Shown here one piece after another: positions 6,787-14,630 of a DNA stretch of 33,329 bases. The translations under genes and the position numbers were made by a program. The notes below the pieces were generated by a model, which saw only the letters and a list, made by a program, of their open reading frames with translations, searched no databases and was not told the DNA's origin. The DNA is taken from positions 1 to 33,329 of the forward strand of contig NZ_WUQZ01000029.1 in the NCBI RefSeq assembly GCF_009829075.1. The letters are read 5' to 3'. The stretch comes from Sphingobacterium composti (GTDB lineage: Bacteria; Bacteroidota; Bacteroidia; Sphingobacteriales; Sphingobacteriaceae). Position 1 is the first letter of the stretch; the number at the start of each line of letters is the position of its first letter.

Positions 6787-7749
6787 TTATTTTGCAAGAG
6801 GCATAATGTCATCTAAACGTTTTAAATCATTTGCGGATAATTCAATATTAGTAGCTTCAATATTTTGTTCAACATATTTTACTTTTTTTGTTCCAGGAAT
6901 TGGAACGTATCCTTGAGCCACCACCCATGCAATAGCAATTTGTGAAGTAGTAACGTTTTTTTCTTTTGCAATTTTATCTACTTCATTTAACAACTCAAGA
7001 TTTTTGTAAAAATTATCGTCTTGAAAACGTTTTATGTAACGTCTGATGTCGCCTTCAGGAATGTCGTTAGGGTGTTTAAAGTCGCCCGAAATAAAACCAC
7101 GACCTAATGGCGAGTAGGCAACAAAACCAATTCCCAGCTCATCAACCGTTGAAAGTAGACCAGTTTCTTTTACCTGACTTTCAAACAATGAATATTCACT
7201 TTGAATAGCAGTAATTGGATGTATTTTATGTGCTCTTCTAACCGTTTCAGCATCAACATTCGATAAACCAATATAACGAATTTTACCTTCTTTTACTAAG
7301 TTAGCCATTGCATCAACAGTTTCTTCGATAGGCGTGTTTGGGTCCGGAGTGTGCATATAATACAAGTCGATAAAATCGGTATTTAGATTTTTAAGCGAAC
7401 GCTCAATTGCCATTTTTACATATGAGGCGCTTGCATCAGGCGAGTAATCGAATGTTCCATTATCGTCAATTTTGAAACCAAATTTTGAAGCGATGATGAA
7501 TTGATCTCTTCGACCAGAAATTACCTTTGAGATGAGTTGTTCATTTTTAAATGGTCCGTATAAGTCTGCGGTATCTAAAAAGTTGCCTCCCAATTCTAGC
7601 GAACGTTCAATAGTGGTGATACTTTCAGCGTCATTTGCTTCGCCATATACATTCAGAGCACCCATTGTGCTCATACCCATACAACCTAAACCAATCGTTG
7701 GCACAACCAAATCTTGACTTCCTAATTTTACTTGTTTTACATTGCTCAT
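6787..7749 (-). CDS. Aldo/keto reductase (AKR13-like, NADP-dependent)
   Basis: I start the gene at the ATG at 7749 (MSNVKQVKLGSQDLVVPTIG), giving 320 residues; a longer frame to 7776 adds nine residues not typical of the family. The TIM-barrel marks are all present: GLGCMGMS near the N-terminus, the catalytic tetrad Asp/Tyr in NFLDTADLYG, Lys in IIASKFGF, His in LYYMHTPDPNT, and the cofactor loop IPGTKKVKYVEQNI near the C-terminus. It reduces aldehydes or ketones with NADPH; the substrate is unknown. Upstream is the 285-nt region shared with the divergent recombinase gene; downstream is the broken AraC regulator. Confidence 0.92.
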   Translation of the reverse strand: MSNVKQVKLGSQDLVVPTIGLGCMGMSTMGALNVYGEANDAESITTIERSLELGGNFLDTADLYGPFKNEQLISKVISGRRDQFIIASKFGFKIDDNGTFDYSPDASASYVKMAIERSLKNLNTDFIDLYYMHTPDPNTPIEETVDAMANLVKEGKIRYIGLSNVDAETVRRAHKIHPITAIQSEYSLFESQVKETGLLSTVDELGIGFVAYSPLGRGFISGDFKHPNDIPEGDIRRYIKRFQDDNFYKNLELLNEVDKIAKEKNVTTSQIAIAWVVAQGYVPIPGTKKVKYVEQNIEATNIELSANDLKRLDDIMPLAK

Positions 7750-8034
7750 TTTTTCTTGTTTTAACTTATGATACAAAGTTGCGACAGTATTGGAAGATGG
7801 AAGTAGTCAAACCTCTGATTGTTGTAGCCAAATTGAAGAAGTGTCAATTGTTGATTGTTTCGGTTAGGAAGGGTTGCACATAACATTATTATATACGCAT
7901 TATAAGTTATTTTCCTATAAGTGTAAAAATATTTGTAACTTTCTGTAGAATAGTATGTTTCTATAATATTGCTGTATGCGTATTTTGAATAAATGCATAC
8001 GATTTAGGTGATAACATTATTTTTATTTTGCGCT
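7750..8034. other. Divergent intergenic region between aldo/keto reductase and recombinase
   Basis: 285 nt without a gene. It must hold both promoters. It contains near-direct repeats TATAAGTTA and TATAAGTGTA (about 7900-7925), an inverted GTATGC/GCATAC pair just before the recombinase start, and GTTGCACATAACATT near 7872-7886. Read on the minus strand, this last segment resembles a segment near 5250. Repeats like these could be recombinase binding sites, but I have no direct evidence. Confidence 0.4.
7974..8000. repeat. Inverted repeat just upstream of the tyrosine recombinase
   Basis: GTATGC at 7974-7979 and GCATAC at 7995-8000, separated by 15 AT-rich bases and ending 34 nt before the start codon. 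It could be an operator or a recombinase binding site; the sequence alone does not tell. Confidence 0.35.
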
Positions 8035-9114
8035 ATGAGTTTTGTTAAAGAAAACTATAGAATCGAAGAAAGTCGAAAAGATAAAAGAAGAGTGCTACTT
8101 TTTTATTTTCCTCCTGATATATCTTTACAAAAAGCGTTAAGAGAAGTCTTTCCTCGCGTGCGTTGGTCGCCGACGATTAAGGCGTGGTGGATTTATGACA
8201 CTGCTAATGTTCGTGATAGATTAGCTATGGATACTAAAGTGTTTGTAGGCGAAGATATGATGGAGAGGATGTCTGCGGGGAACGCTGTAGAATTCCGAAG
8301 ATATGTTGATGAATTGCATCTTAAGGGCTATAGTCTAAATACAGTCAAAACATATGCTGTCGAATTTGCCCAATTACTTTACGTGTTAAAAGATTATCAG
8401 GTGCACGATTTGTCCACTGCAAAATTGAGATCCTACTTACTTTATTGTATTAAAAGCTTAAATCTGTCTGAAAATCAAATTCATAGTAGATTAAATGCCT
8501 TGAAGTTTTATTTTGAGAAAATATTGAAGCGCGAAACGTTATTTTTTTTTGACATTCCAAGACCAAACAAACATCATTTACTACCCAAAGTATTAAGTAC
8601 AAGAGAAATTATAAGGCTTTTCGAATGTTTCGATAATATCAAGCATTTAGTGATGGTTAAGCTTTGTTACGGTATGGGGTTACGTGTCAGTGAGGTAACT
8701 AATTTGCGAATATCGGATATTGATTCGAGTAGAATGATGGTATTAGTTCAGCGCTCCAAGAATAAGAAAGATCGATATGTTCCTTTGCCCGAATCCATAT
8801 TGGAGGATCTAAGAATGTATTACCTGCAATATAAACCTAAAGAATATTTATTTGAGGGTCAATCAGGAGGAACAATTTCAGTAAGAACTGTACAAGCCGT
8901 GTTTAAAATGGGTATGCGCAAAGCAAAAATTAATAAAAAAATAGGTATCCATGGTTTAAGACATAGTTATGCTACGCATCTATTAGAATATGGTACGGAT
9001 ATGTCTTTTATTCAAAAATTATTAGGGCATAGCCATATATCCACAACGGAAATTTATGCACAGTTATCAAAAAATGTATTAGCAAAAGTGCAGAGTCCTC
9101 TTGATAGGCTATAA
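8035..9114 (+). CDS. Tyrosine recombinase / site-specific integrase (XerC/IntI-like)
   Basis: I take the ATG at 8035 (MSFVKENYRIEE), 359 residues. Residues 10-80 form the extra N-terminal module common in Bacteroidota recombinases (RRVLLFYFPP, then RWSPTIKAWWIYD). Residues about 85-175 form the SAM-like core-binding domain (LHLKGYSLNTVKTYAVEF). The catalytic domain carries Arg217 (GMGLRVSEV), the beta-hairpin Lys (SKNKKDRYVPLP), His306/Arg309 (IHGLRHSYATHLLEYGTD), His332 (LLGHSHISTTEIY) and the nucleophile Tyr341, so it should be active. The end VQSPLDRL resembles the SPLDxL ending of integron integrases, but the IntI-specific insert between the Arg and His-x-x-Arg boxes is missing. It is divergent from the accessory gene run at 268-7749. 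Confidence 0.93.
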   Translation: MSFVKENYRIEESRKDKRRVLLFYFPPDISLQKALREVFPRVRWSPTIKAWWIYDTANVRDRLAMDTKVFVGEDMMERMSAGNAVEFRRYVDELHLKGYSLNTVKTYAVEFAQLLYVLKDYQVHDLSTAKLRSYLLYCIKSLNLSENQIHSRLNALKFYFEKILKRETLFFFDIPRPNKHHLLPKVLSTREIIRLFECFDNIKHLVMVKLCYGMGLRVSEVTNLRISDIDSSRMMVLVQRSKNKKDRYVPLPESILEDLRMYYLQYKPKEYLFEGQSGGTISVRTVQAVFKMGMRKAKINKKIGIHGLRHSYATHLLEYGTDMSFIQKLLGHSHISTTEIYAQLSKNVLAKVQSPLDRL

Positions 9115-9120
9115 ATTAGT

Positions 9121-9147
9121 AAAAGCATTTCTTTAGGAAATGCTTTT
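9121..9147. terminator. Bidirectional terminator between recombinase and EamA genes
   Basis: A perfect 11-bp stem (AAAAGCATTTC/GAAATGCTTTT) with a 5-nt loop. T-rich sequence follows on the plus strand, and the 5' A-run gives U residues on the minus strand. It starts 6 nt after the recombinase stop, and the EamA stop codon (9133-9135) lies inside its loop. Confidence 0.8.
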
Positions 9148-10239
9148 ATCTTTTTCTTTTTTCTGCGCTTTTTCTTTTTCTTTTCGTTGAAAATCAGCTA
9201 CCTCTATAATACGTGGTATACTGCTTTTTGGTGCCATATGACGTAGTTTTTTGAGCTTTTTGCGGTAGCGAATTGCTCTAAACGTACGATTGTCTTTGTA
9301 TAAGTTCCAGTTCATTAGTAGTACGGAAAATAATACAACTCCTAAGCCTGCTATCTGTAGAATAGTTACTTGGTGGTCTGAAAAAAAGTATACTAAAGCT
9401 AAGGCAACAATGGGATTGACATAGGCATACGTACTTACTTCAGTAGCGGGTCTGACTTGCAATAACCAAATGTAAGAGCTAAAAGCCAATATAGATCCCA
9501 TTAGTACAAGATAAATCATAGCTCCCCAATCTGCAGCATGTACTTGTGTATAATCAAAAGCACTATACTCTCCTTTGACTAATGCGACTAATGTAAAAGC
9601 TACACCTGCTGTCACCATTTGCCAAGCAGTTTTTACCATTACATTTAACGATGGTTCTTTTTTCTGGTTTGTAGATTTGGGTTTTTGATTGTATTTTGAA
9701 TACAAAGACCCTATAGTCCAACCAATTGTTCCAAGTACCAATACAATCATCGCTGTAAGATTTTGAGCACGCTCTTCTTCGGGAATAGAATTGGTCATCA
9801 ATTGCTCTGCAAAAAGCATCACTACACCAGCAAAACCAAAAGCCAAACCCAATAGCGTAGGTATGCTTGAGAAATTCTCTCTCCACTTAGGTTTATCTAG
9901 GACAATGAACCAGATCGCAGTCGCGGCAGATAGAATAGAAACTATACCACTAGAAATGTATTGCTCAGACCAGATAATGGCTGCCATATCAACAAAAAGC
10001 AGCAAAAAGCCAATAAATACAGCTTGTTTTATATCTGCTTTGTTAAATATTCTGTATCCACGTAATTTGCAATAGCCCATCAGCAAAGAGCCAGCGATAA
10101 TAAATCGTATGGATCCTAATACAAATGGTGTAAACGAGCGCAAAGCCTCCTCAATAAAGAAAAAAGTAGAGCCCCATACAATGTAAACTATGGCGTAGGC
10201 AACTATAATTTTGGCTAAGGATGCCTTATTTTCTTCCAT
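9133..10239 (-). CDS. EamA-family (DMT superfamily) transporter
   Basis: 368 residues. Ten hydrophobic segments in two EamA repeats: the first begins AYAIVYIVWGSTFFFIEEAL and includes RFIIAGSLLMGYC; the second follows a polar loop of about 25 residues (Lys-rich, residues about 185-200) and includes AFSSYIWLLQVRPATEVSTY and NPIVALALVYFF. The last about 55 residues are a strongly basic cytoplasmic tail rich in Lys/Arg/Glu. The family exports amino acids or metabolites across the inner membrane. Its start overlaps the stop of the upstream Lrp/AsnC regulator by one base (TAATG on the coding strand), so the two are translationally coupled, which points to an amino-acid exporter under that regulator. 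Confidence 0.9.
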   Translation of the reverse strand: MEENKASLAKIIVAYAIVYIVWGSTFFFIEEALRSFTPFVLGSIRFIIAGSLLMGYCKLRGYRIFNKADIKQAVFIGFLLLFVDMAAIIWSEQYISSGIVSILSAATAIWFIVLDKPKWRENFSSIPTLLGLAFGFAGVVMLFAEQLMTNSIPEEERAQNLTAMIVLVLGTIGWTIGSLYSKYNQKPKSTNQKKEPSLNVMVKTAWQMVTAGVAFTLVALVKGEYSAFDYTQVHAADWGAMIYLVLMGSILAFSSYIWLLQVRPATEVSTYAYVNPIVALALVYFFSDHQVTILQIAGLGVVLFSVLLMNWNLYKDNRTFRAIRYRKKLKKLRHMAPKSSIPRIIEVADFQRKEKEKAQKKEKDKSIS

Positions 10240-10721
10240 TATGCGTTTGGATTAGGAATAACTAATTTTTGTTCTTCTTTGACAGTTTCTAACACAATCG
10301 TTGTTCGTGTCGAAATTATACCTTCGATTTTTCCTAAGGTGTTGCGCATTAAGTCAACTAATCCAGCAGCGTCATTCGTACGTACTTTGATCAGATATCC
10401 ATCGTCACCAGCGATGTCGTGCACTTCTTGTACCTCAGGTATTTCTGCTAAGGTGTACGCTACGCCTTGCTCACCGATGATATCAGAAGTTTTAATGAAA
10501 ATAAATGAAAGTAGGTTTTGATCCAATGCGAGTGGATTAATCTTCGCATTATACTGTAGAATAACCTCTTTTTGCTCTAATTTTTTTACGCGCTCAAGAA
10601 TAGCAGAAGGAGCCATGCCTAATTCACGTGCTATGTCCGCATTATTTGTACGGGCATTATTTTGCATAATACGCAATATTTGATAATCAATGTTGTCGAG
10701 TGAAATTTCTAATTTTCCCAT
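10239..10721 (-). CDS. Lrp/AsnC-family transcriptional regulator
   Basis: 160 residues. The N-terminal winged helix covers residues 8-65 (IDYQILRIMQNNARTNNADI, ARELGMAPSAILERVKKLEQ). The C-terminal RAM/AsnC ligand-binding domain covers about 70-150 (EIPEVQEVHDIAGDDGYLIK, then LGKIEGIISTRTTIVLETV). Such regulators sense amino acids and usually control neighbouring transport or catabolic genes. It overlaps the EamA exporter gene by one base and is divergent from a D-lactate-type dehydrogenase, so either could be its target. Confidence 0.93.
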   Translation of the reverse strand: MGKLEISLDNIDYQILRIMQNNARTNNADIARELGMAPSAILERVKKLEQKEVILQYNAKINPLALDQNLLSFIFIKTSDIIGEQGVAYTLAEIPEVQEVHDIAGDDGYLIKVRTNDAAGLVDLMRNTLGKIEGIISTRTTIVLETVKEEQKLVIPNPNA

Positions 10722-10728
10722 AATTCTG

Positions 10729-10759
10729 CAAAAATAATAATTTTCAGAAGATAATTCAA
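10729..10759 (-). promoter_or_regulatory. Bacteroidota-type promoter for the Lrp/AsnC-EamA operon
   Basis: Minus-strand TATTTTTG (10736-10729) fits the TAnnTTTG -7 box, with TTG (10759-10757) 20 nt upstream. Transcription would start only a few bases before the ATG at 10721, so the message may be almost leaderless. Confidence 0.55.
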
Positions 10760-10928
10760 AATTTAAAACAAAAATAAGAATAATATTCAGATAAAGATGA
10801 TTGGGTATTGTTTCGTTATTGTAAAAATTGGCTAATGTAGGATTGCGTTTTTGTGCGTTTTTATTAAAAGAACGCGAAAAAACATAAATTAATAGATGCT
10901 ATTATTATCAAAAATAACATACTTTATG

Positions 10929-10936
10929 TAGATTTG
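10929..10936 (+). promoter_or_regulatory. Possible -7 box of the FAD/Fe-S dehydrogenase gene
   Basis: TAGATTTG matches TAnnTTTG. No good -33 TTG is seen at the expected distance. If used, transcription would start after the TTG and so favour the ATG at 10967 as start. Confidence 0.3.
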
Positions 10937-10966
10937 TTTACTTTAATGCTGAATTTTACCAAAAGT

Positions 10967-13882
10967 ATGTCACTTACATTAGAAAAACTTAAAACCGAAC
11001 TAGAAGGAGAATTATATTTTCAAGATAACAATCCTAAAGATCAAACTATACTCGTCGCTTATTCCACCGATGCTTCTGTATACCAAGAGAAGCCTTTAGC
11101 GGTGGCTATTCCACATAGCAAAGCTGATTTGCACAAATTGATTGATTTCGCAAATGAAAATAATATCACTTTAATCCCAAGAACGGCAGGTACATCTTTG
11201 GCTGGACAAGTGGTGGGTAAAGGTATTGTAGTGGATGTGTCTAAGTTTTTCAATCAAATCCTAGAGGTTAATGAAAAGGAACAATGGGCGAGGGTTCAAC
11301 CGGGGGTTATCCGTGATGACTTAAATGCTTATTTGAAATCGTTCGGTCTAATGTTTGGTCCTGAGACCTCGACTGCTAATCGTGCAATGGTCGGAGGCAT
11401 GATTGGTAATAATTCATCTGGTTTGCATTCCATTGTTTGGGGCGATACACGTGAAAATTTAATTGAAGCGAATGTGCTGTTGAATGATGGTACTGAAGTT
11501 ATTTTTAAAGAATTAAATCCGCAAGAGTATTTTGGCAAACTCTCGCAAAAAGATCGCGAAGGCGAAATCTATCGTCAACTTAATCACATTATCACAAGTA
11601 AAGAAAATATTGAAATTATAAATTCGGGTTATCCGAAAAAAGATATAACTCGTCGTAATACAGGTTATGCATTAGATTATTTGGTGGATACAAGTAAGCC
11701 ATTCAATTTGTGTAATCTGTTGGCTGGATCAGAAGGAACTATTGGTATTGTCACCGAAGCCAAAATAAAATTGAGACCACTTCCTCCAAAAGAGATAGGT
11801 CTATTGTGTGTGCATTTTTCGGATATGGTCGAGTGTATGCACGGTAATATGATTGCATTATCGCATCATCCTGAAGCTTCTGAGCTAGTAGATAAATACA
11901 TTTTAGATTTTACAGTTGGTCATCCGACTTATCAATACAATCGTTTTTTTATTGAAGGAGATCCACAGGCTTTACTTATTGTTGAATTTAGAGCCGATAG
12001 CGAAGCCGAAATTATTGGACTAGCGGAAGCGCTAAAGCAAGATTTGATCAGCAAAGGATTAGGATATGCATATCCATTGGTGTTAGGTGCTACGCAATCA
12101 AATTTGGTGTGGGATGTGCGTAAAGCTGGACTAGGTCTTATTCGTAACCTTCCAGGAGATGAGCAACCAGTCAATTTAATTGAGGATTGTGCGGTTTCTC
12201 CAGTTGATTTGCCTGCTTATGTAGCAGATGTACAACAATTATTGAAAGAAGAAGGTGTTCACGCATCTTACTATGCACATGCTGGAGCAGGTGAGTTGCA
12301 TATTGAGCCTTTTGTAAATTTGAAATCTGTTGAAGGGCGACGCCAATTCCGATCAATTTTAGAAAAAACAACGGATCTAGTACTGAAGTACAATGGTTCG
12401 TTGAGTGGGGAGCATGGTGACGGACGTTTGAGAGGTGAATTTATTGGTAAAGTGTTGGGTGAAAAGGTCTATTCTTTATTGCAAGATGTGAAAAATATCT
12501 TTGATCCTAAAGGAATTTTCAATGCCAATAAAATTGTGAATACACCTCCAATGGATACTTCATTGCGTTACGATAAAGTTGTAGACGGTAAGGATATTAA
12601 GACATACTTTGATTTTACCAAAGATGAAAGTATTCTTCGCCTAGCAGAAAAATGTTCAGGATCCGGAGATTGTCGTAAGACCGAAATCAGTGGTGGTACG
12701 ATGTGTCCTTCGTTTATGGCTACACGAAATGAAAAAGATACTACACGTGCTCGTGCCAATATGTTACGTCAATTTTTGACAAATTCGACGCAACAGAATC
12801 GTTTTGATCACGAGGAGATCAAAGAGGTAATGGACTTGTGCTTGAGTTGTAAAGGTTGCAAAACGGAATGCCCCTCAAGTGTGGATGTGGCGAAGATGAA
12901 GGCAGAATTTTTGCAACATTATTACGATGCGAATGGTGCGCCTTTCAGATCGAAAGTGATTGCTAATTTTACAAAGTCGCAACAGCTAGGATCTATGGTA
13001 GCTCCGCTTTACAACTTCTTTTCTCAAAATAAATTTACTTCAAGTATCATTAAGCAAATCGTTGGTTTTGCGCCTAATCGTTCTTTGCCTGAAGTCTCGG
13101 GTACAACCTTAAAACAGTGGCTGAAGAAACAAAATACGCCAATATCAAAACGTAAGGTTTATCTATTTTGTGATGAATTTACGGACTACAATGATACAAG
13201 TATAGGTCAGACAGCTTACAAACTTTTGACAGCCCTTGGTTACGAAGTATTGTTCGCTCCACACAAGGAGAGTGGTCGTACATATTTGTCTAAAGGTTTT
13301 GTGAAAGAAGCGAAAAAATTGGCGAATGCGAATGTGTCGATGCTGAAAGATAAAATTACGGCAGATATTCCTTTGCTAGGTGTTGAGCCATCGGCAATTA
13401 TAACTTTCCGTGATGAATATTTAACGTTAGTGGATGCTAATCTTAAAATTGATGCACAAAATATCGCTGCAAATACTTTTATGGTAGATGAGTTTCTAGC
13501 ACAAGAAATAGATAAAGGTCATATTCATGCAGAGCAGTTCTCAGCAGAAAAGCAACATATCAAATTGCATGGTCATTGTTACCAAAAAGCTTTTCATTTG
13601 GTAGGTTATACCGAAAAGGTATTGTCTTTACCAGCTAATTATACAGTAGAAGTGATTCCTTCAGGCTGTTGTGGTATGGCGGGGTCATTTGGTTATGAGA
13701 AAGAGCATTACGATGTTTCCATGAAGGTAGCAGAATTGGTTTTACTTCCAGCTGTACGTTCTGCTAAAGAAGATACAATCATTGCGGCAGCCGGTACATC
13801 ATGTCGTCACCAAATCAAAGATGGTGCAGCACGTAAATCGTACCATCCTGTCGAAATTTTATACAATGCTTTAATAAAATAA
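10967..13882 (+). CDS. FAD-binding and Fe-S oxidoreductase, D-lactate/2-hydroxyacid dehydrogenase type (GlcD-GlcF fusion)
   Basis: About 971 residues from the ATG at 10967. The frame extends to a TTG at 10934, but the first 11 residues do not fit homologs. Residues about 35-240 are a PCMH-type FAD domain (LIPRTAGTSLAGQVVGKG, VQPGVIRDDL, PETSTANRAMVGGMIGNNSS). The FAD-oxidase C domain follows to about 530, with a catalytic-type HGDGRLRGEF stretch. Two 4Fe-4S clusters follow: CSGSGDC with a distant Cys-Pro near residue 561-580, and CLSCKGCKTECP near 624. The C-terminal CCG domain has HGHCYQKA (about 868) and PSGCCGMAGSFGYE (about 900). It should oxidise D-lactate or glycolate and pass electrons to the quinone pool. 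Single-chain fusions of this kind are common in Bacteroidota. Confidence 0.92.
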   Translation: MSLTLEKLKTELEGELYFQDNNPKDQTILVAYSTDASVYQEKPLAVAIPHSKADLHKLIDFANENNITLIPRTAGTSLAGQVVGKGIVVDVSKFFNQILEVNEKEQWARVQPGVIRDDLNAYLKSFGLMFGPETSTANRAMVGGMIGNNSSGLHSIVWGDTRENLIEANVLLNDGTEVIFKELNPQEYFGKLSQKDREGEIYRQLNHIITSKENIEIINSGYPKKDITRRNTGYALDYLVDTSKPFNLCNLLAGSEGTIGIVTEAKIKLRPLPPKEIGLLCVHFSDMVECMHGNMIALSHHPEASELVDKYILDFTVGHPTYQYNRFFIEGDPQALLIVEFRADSEAEIIGLAEALKQDLISKGLGYAYPLVLGATQSNLVWDVRKAGLGLIRNLPGDEQPVNLIEDCAVSPVDLPAYVADVQQLLKEEGVHASYYAHAGAGELHIEPFVNLKSVEGRRQFRSILEKTTDLVLKYNGSLSGEHGDGRLRGEFIGKVLGEKVYSLLQDVKNIFDPKGIFNANKIVNTPPMDTSLRYDKVVDGKDIKTYFDFTKDESILRLAEKCSGSGDCRKTEISGGTMCPSFMATRNEKDTTRARANMLRQFLTNSTQQNRFDHEEIKEVMDLCLSCKGCKTECPSSVDVAKMKAEFLQHYYDANGAPFRSKVIANFTKSQQLGSMVAPLYNFFSQNKFTSSIIKQIVGFAPNRSLPEVSGTTLKQWLKKQNTPISKRKVYLFCDEFTDYNDTSIGQTAYKLLTALGYEVLFAPHKESGRTYLSKGFVKEAKKLANANVSMLKDKITADIPLLGVEPSAIITFRDEYLTLVDANLKIDAQNIAANTFMVDEFLAQEIDKGHIHAEQFSAEKQHIKLHGHCYQKAFHLVGYTEKVLSLPANYTVEVIPSGCCGMAGSFGYEKEHYDVSMKVAELVLLPAVRSAKEDTIIAAAGTSCRHQIKDGAARKSYHPVEILYNALIK

Positions 13883-13925
13883 AACTTTATCGTAATTTGA
13901 ATGCTTTATCAATAAAGAACATATT

Positions 13926-14552
13926 ATGAAAGCTATAAAATCCTTATTGGCAACGGGAGTCATTGCAATTTCTGTATTATCAAGTTGCGGCAACTCTTCT
14001 ACTAATAATAAAGGTGTTAAAACAACACACTCATTAGAGAAATTTACAAATGATAAAGCCGCTCAGAAGCAGCAATTGTTTTTGCGCATTGTCGATGAAT
14101 CACAGACGGATTCTTCGCATGTGTTTGTTGCGAAATCTGTATTTGAACAAGATACTGTAGGTGTGAAAATTGAAGTGTTAAAAGGCATTAAACCTGGTGT
14201 TAATGGGCAAGGTAGACCTGTGGAAGATGGTTTTGTGAAAGGTGCGATTAAGTTTTCATCTATAGGGGCGGAATCGGATGCTTTGGTCAAATCATTGGCA
14301 ACAATCTTTGGTTTGCAATCTACAGGAGTATTTTCAAGCACTACTCTTGAGCCAACAGTTTTTTCATCAAACACTATTGAAGTGGATTTAAATGCAAAAT
14401 CAACTTATAGCTTTAAATTATTCTTTGATAATACAGTAGGCGAGCCTGCAGAAGTGTTTTCAACGTTAGATTTATACAAACGTTCTTTTGAGATTGGTGA
14501 AAAGGATGCCTCTTACAGGGCACAGCTTATTTCGGCTTTGGAAGGAAAATAA
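13926..14552 (+). CDS. Predicted lipoprotein of unknown function
   Basis: 208 residues. A basic start (MKAIK), a hydrophobic stretch and the lipobox VLSSCGNSS (Cys21) give a clear lipoprotein signal; the next residues are Ser/Asn-rich linker. The rest appears beta-rich with no named domain: VFVAKSVFEQDTVGVKIEVL, an insert around GQGRPVEDGFVKGAIKF and a closing LDLYKRSFEIG. It lies 43 nt behind the dehydrogenase gene and may be read from the same transcript. A 12-bp inverted repeat follows its stop. I do not recognise the family. Confidence 0.75.
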   Translation: MKAIKSLLATGVIAISVLSSCGNSSTNNKGVKTTHSLEKFTNDKAAQKQQLFLRIVDESQTDSSHVFVAKSVFEQDTVGVKIEVLKGIKPGVNGQGRPVEDGFVKGAIKFSSIGAESDALVKSLATIFGLQSTGVFSSTTLEPTVFSSNTIEVDLNAKSTYSFKLFFDNTVGEPAEVFSTLDLYKRSFEIGEKDASYRAQLISALEGK

Positions 14553-14560
14553 AATATTCT

Positions 14561-14629
14561 AACTGTCTGGTAGTACGAAATGTCTTTTCGGGCTTGTAGA
14601 GGAATCTCACTTTTGCGTACCAGACAGTT
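14561..14629. repeat. Structured palindrome between convergent genes (terminator or dispersed repeat)
   Basis: A perfect 12-bp inverted repeat, AACTGTCTGGTA (14561-14572) and TACCAGACAGTT (14618-14629), encloses two smaller hairpins: CGAAA/TTTCG (576-580 with 586-590) and GAG/CTC (599-601 with 606-608). T-rich sequence follows on the plus strand. It ends two bases from the stop of the minus-strand regulator and can terminate both convergent genes. The branched form, with a long interior, is more like a dispersed REP-type element than a plain terminator. Confidence 0.6.
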
Positions 14630-14630
14630 T

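Noticed and set aside
10853..10880. Repeated GCGTTTTT and a hairpin GCGTT/AACGC upstream of the dehydrogenase
   Set aside because: Short and AT-rich; it could be an Lrp-type site but nothing separates it from chance.
10934..10966. TTG start adding 11 residues to the FAD/Fe-S dehydrogenase
   Set aside because: The TTG overlaps a -7 promoter box match and the added residues do not fit the family; the ATG at 10967 is preferred.
11059..12759. Several minus-strand reading frames inside the dehydrogenase gene
   Set aside because: They are shadows of a well-supported 971-residue gene and have no family features of their own.
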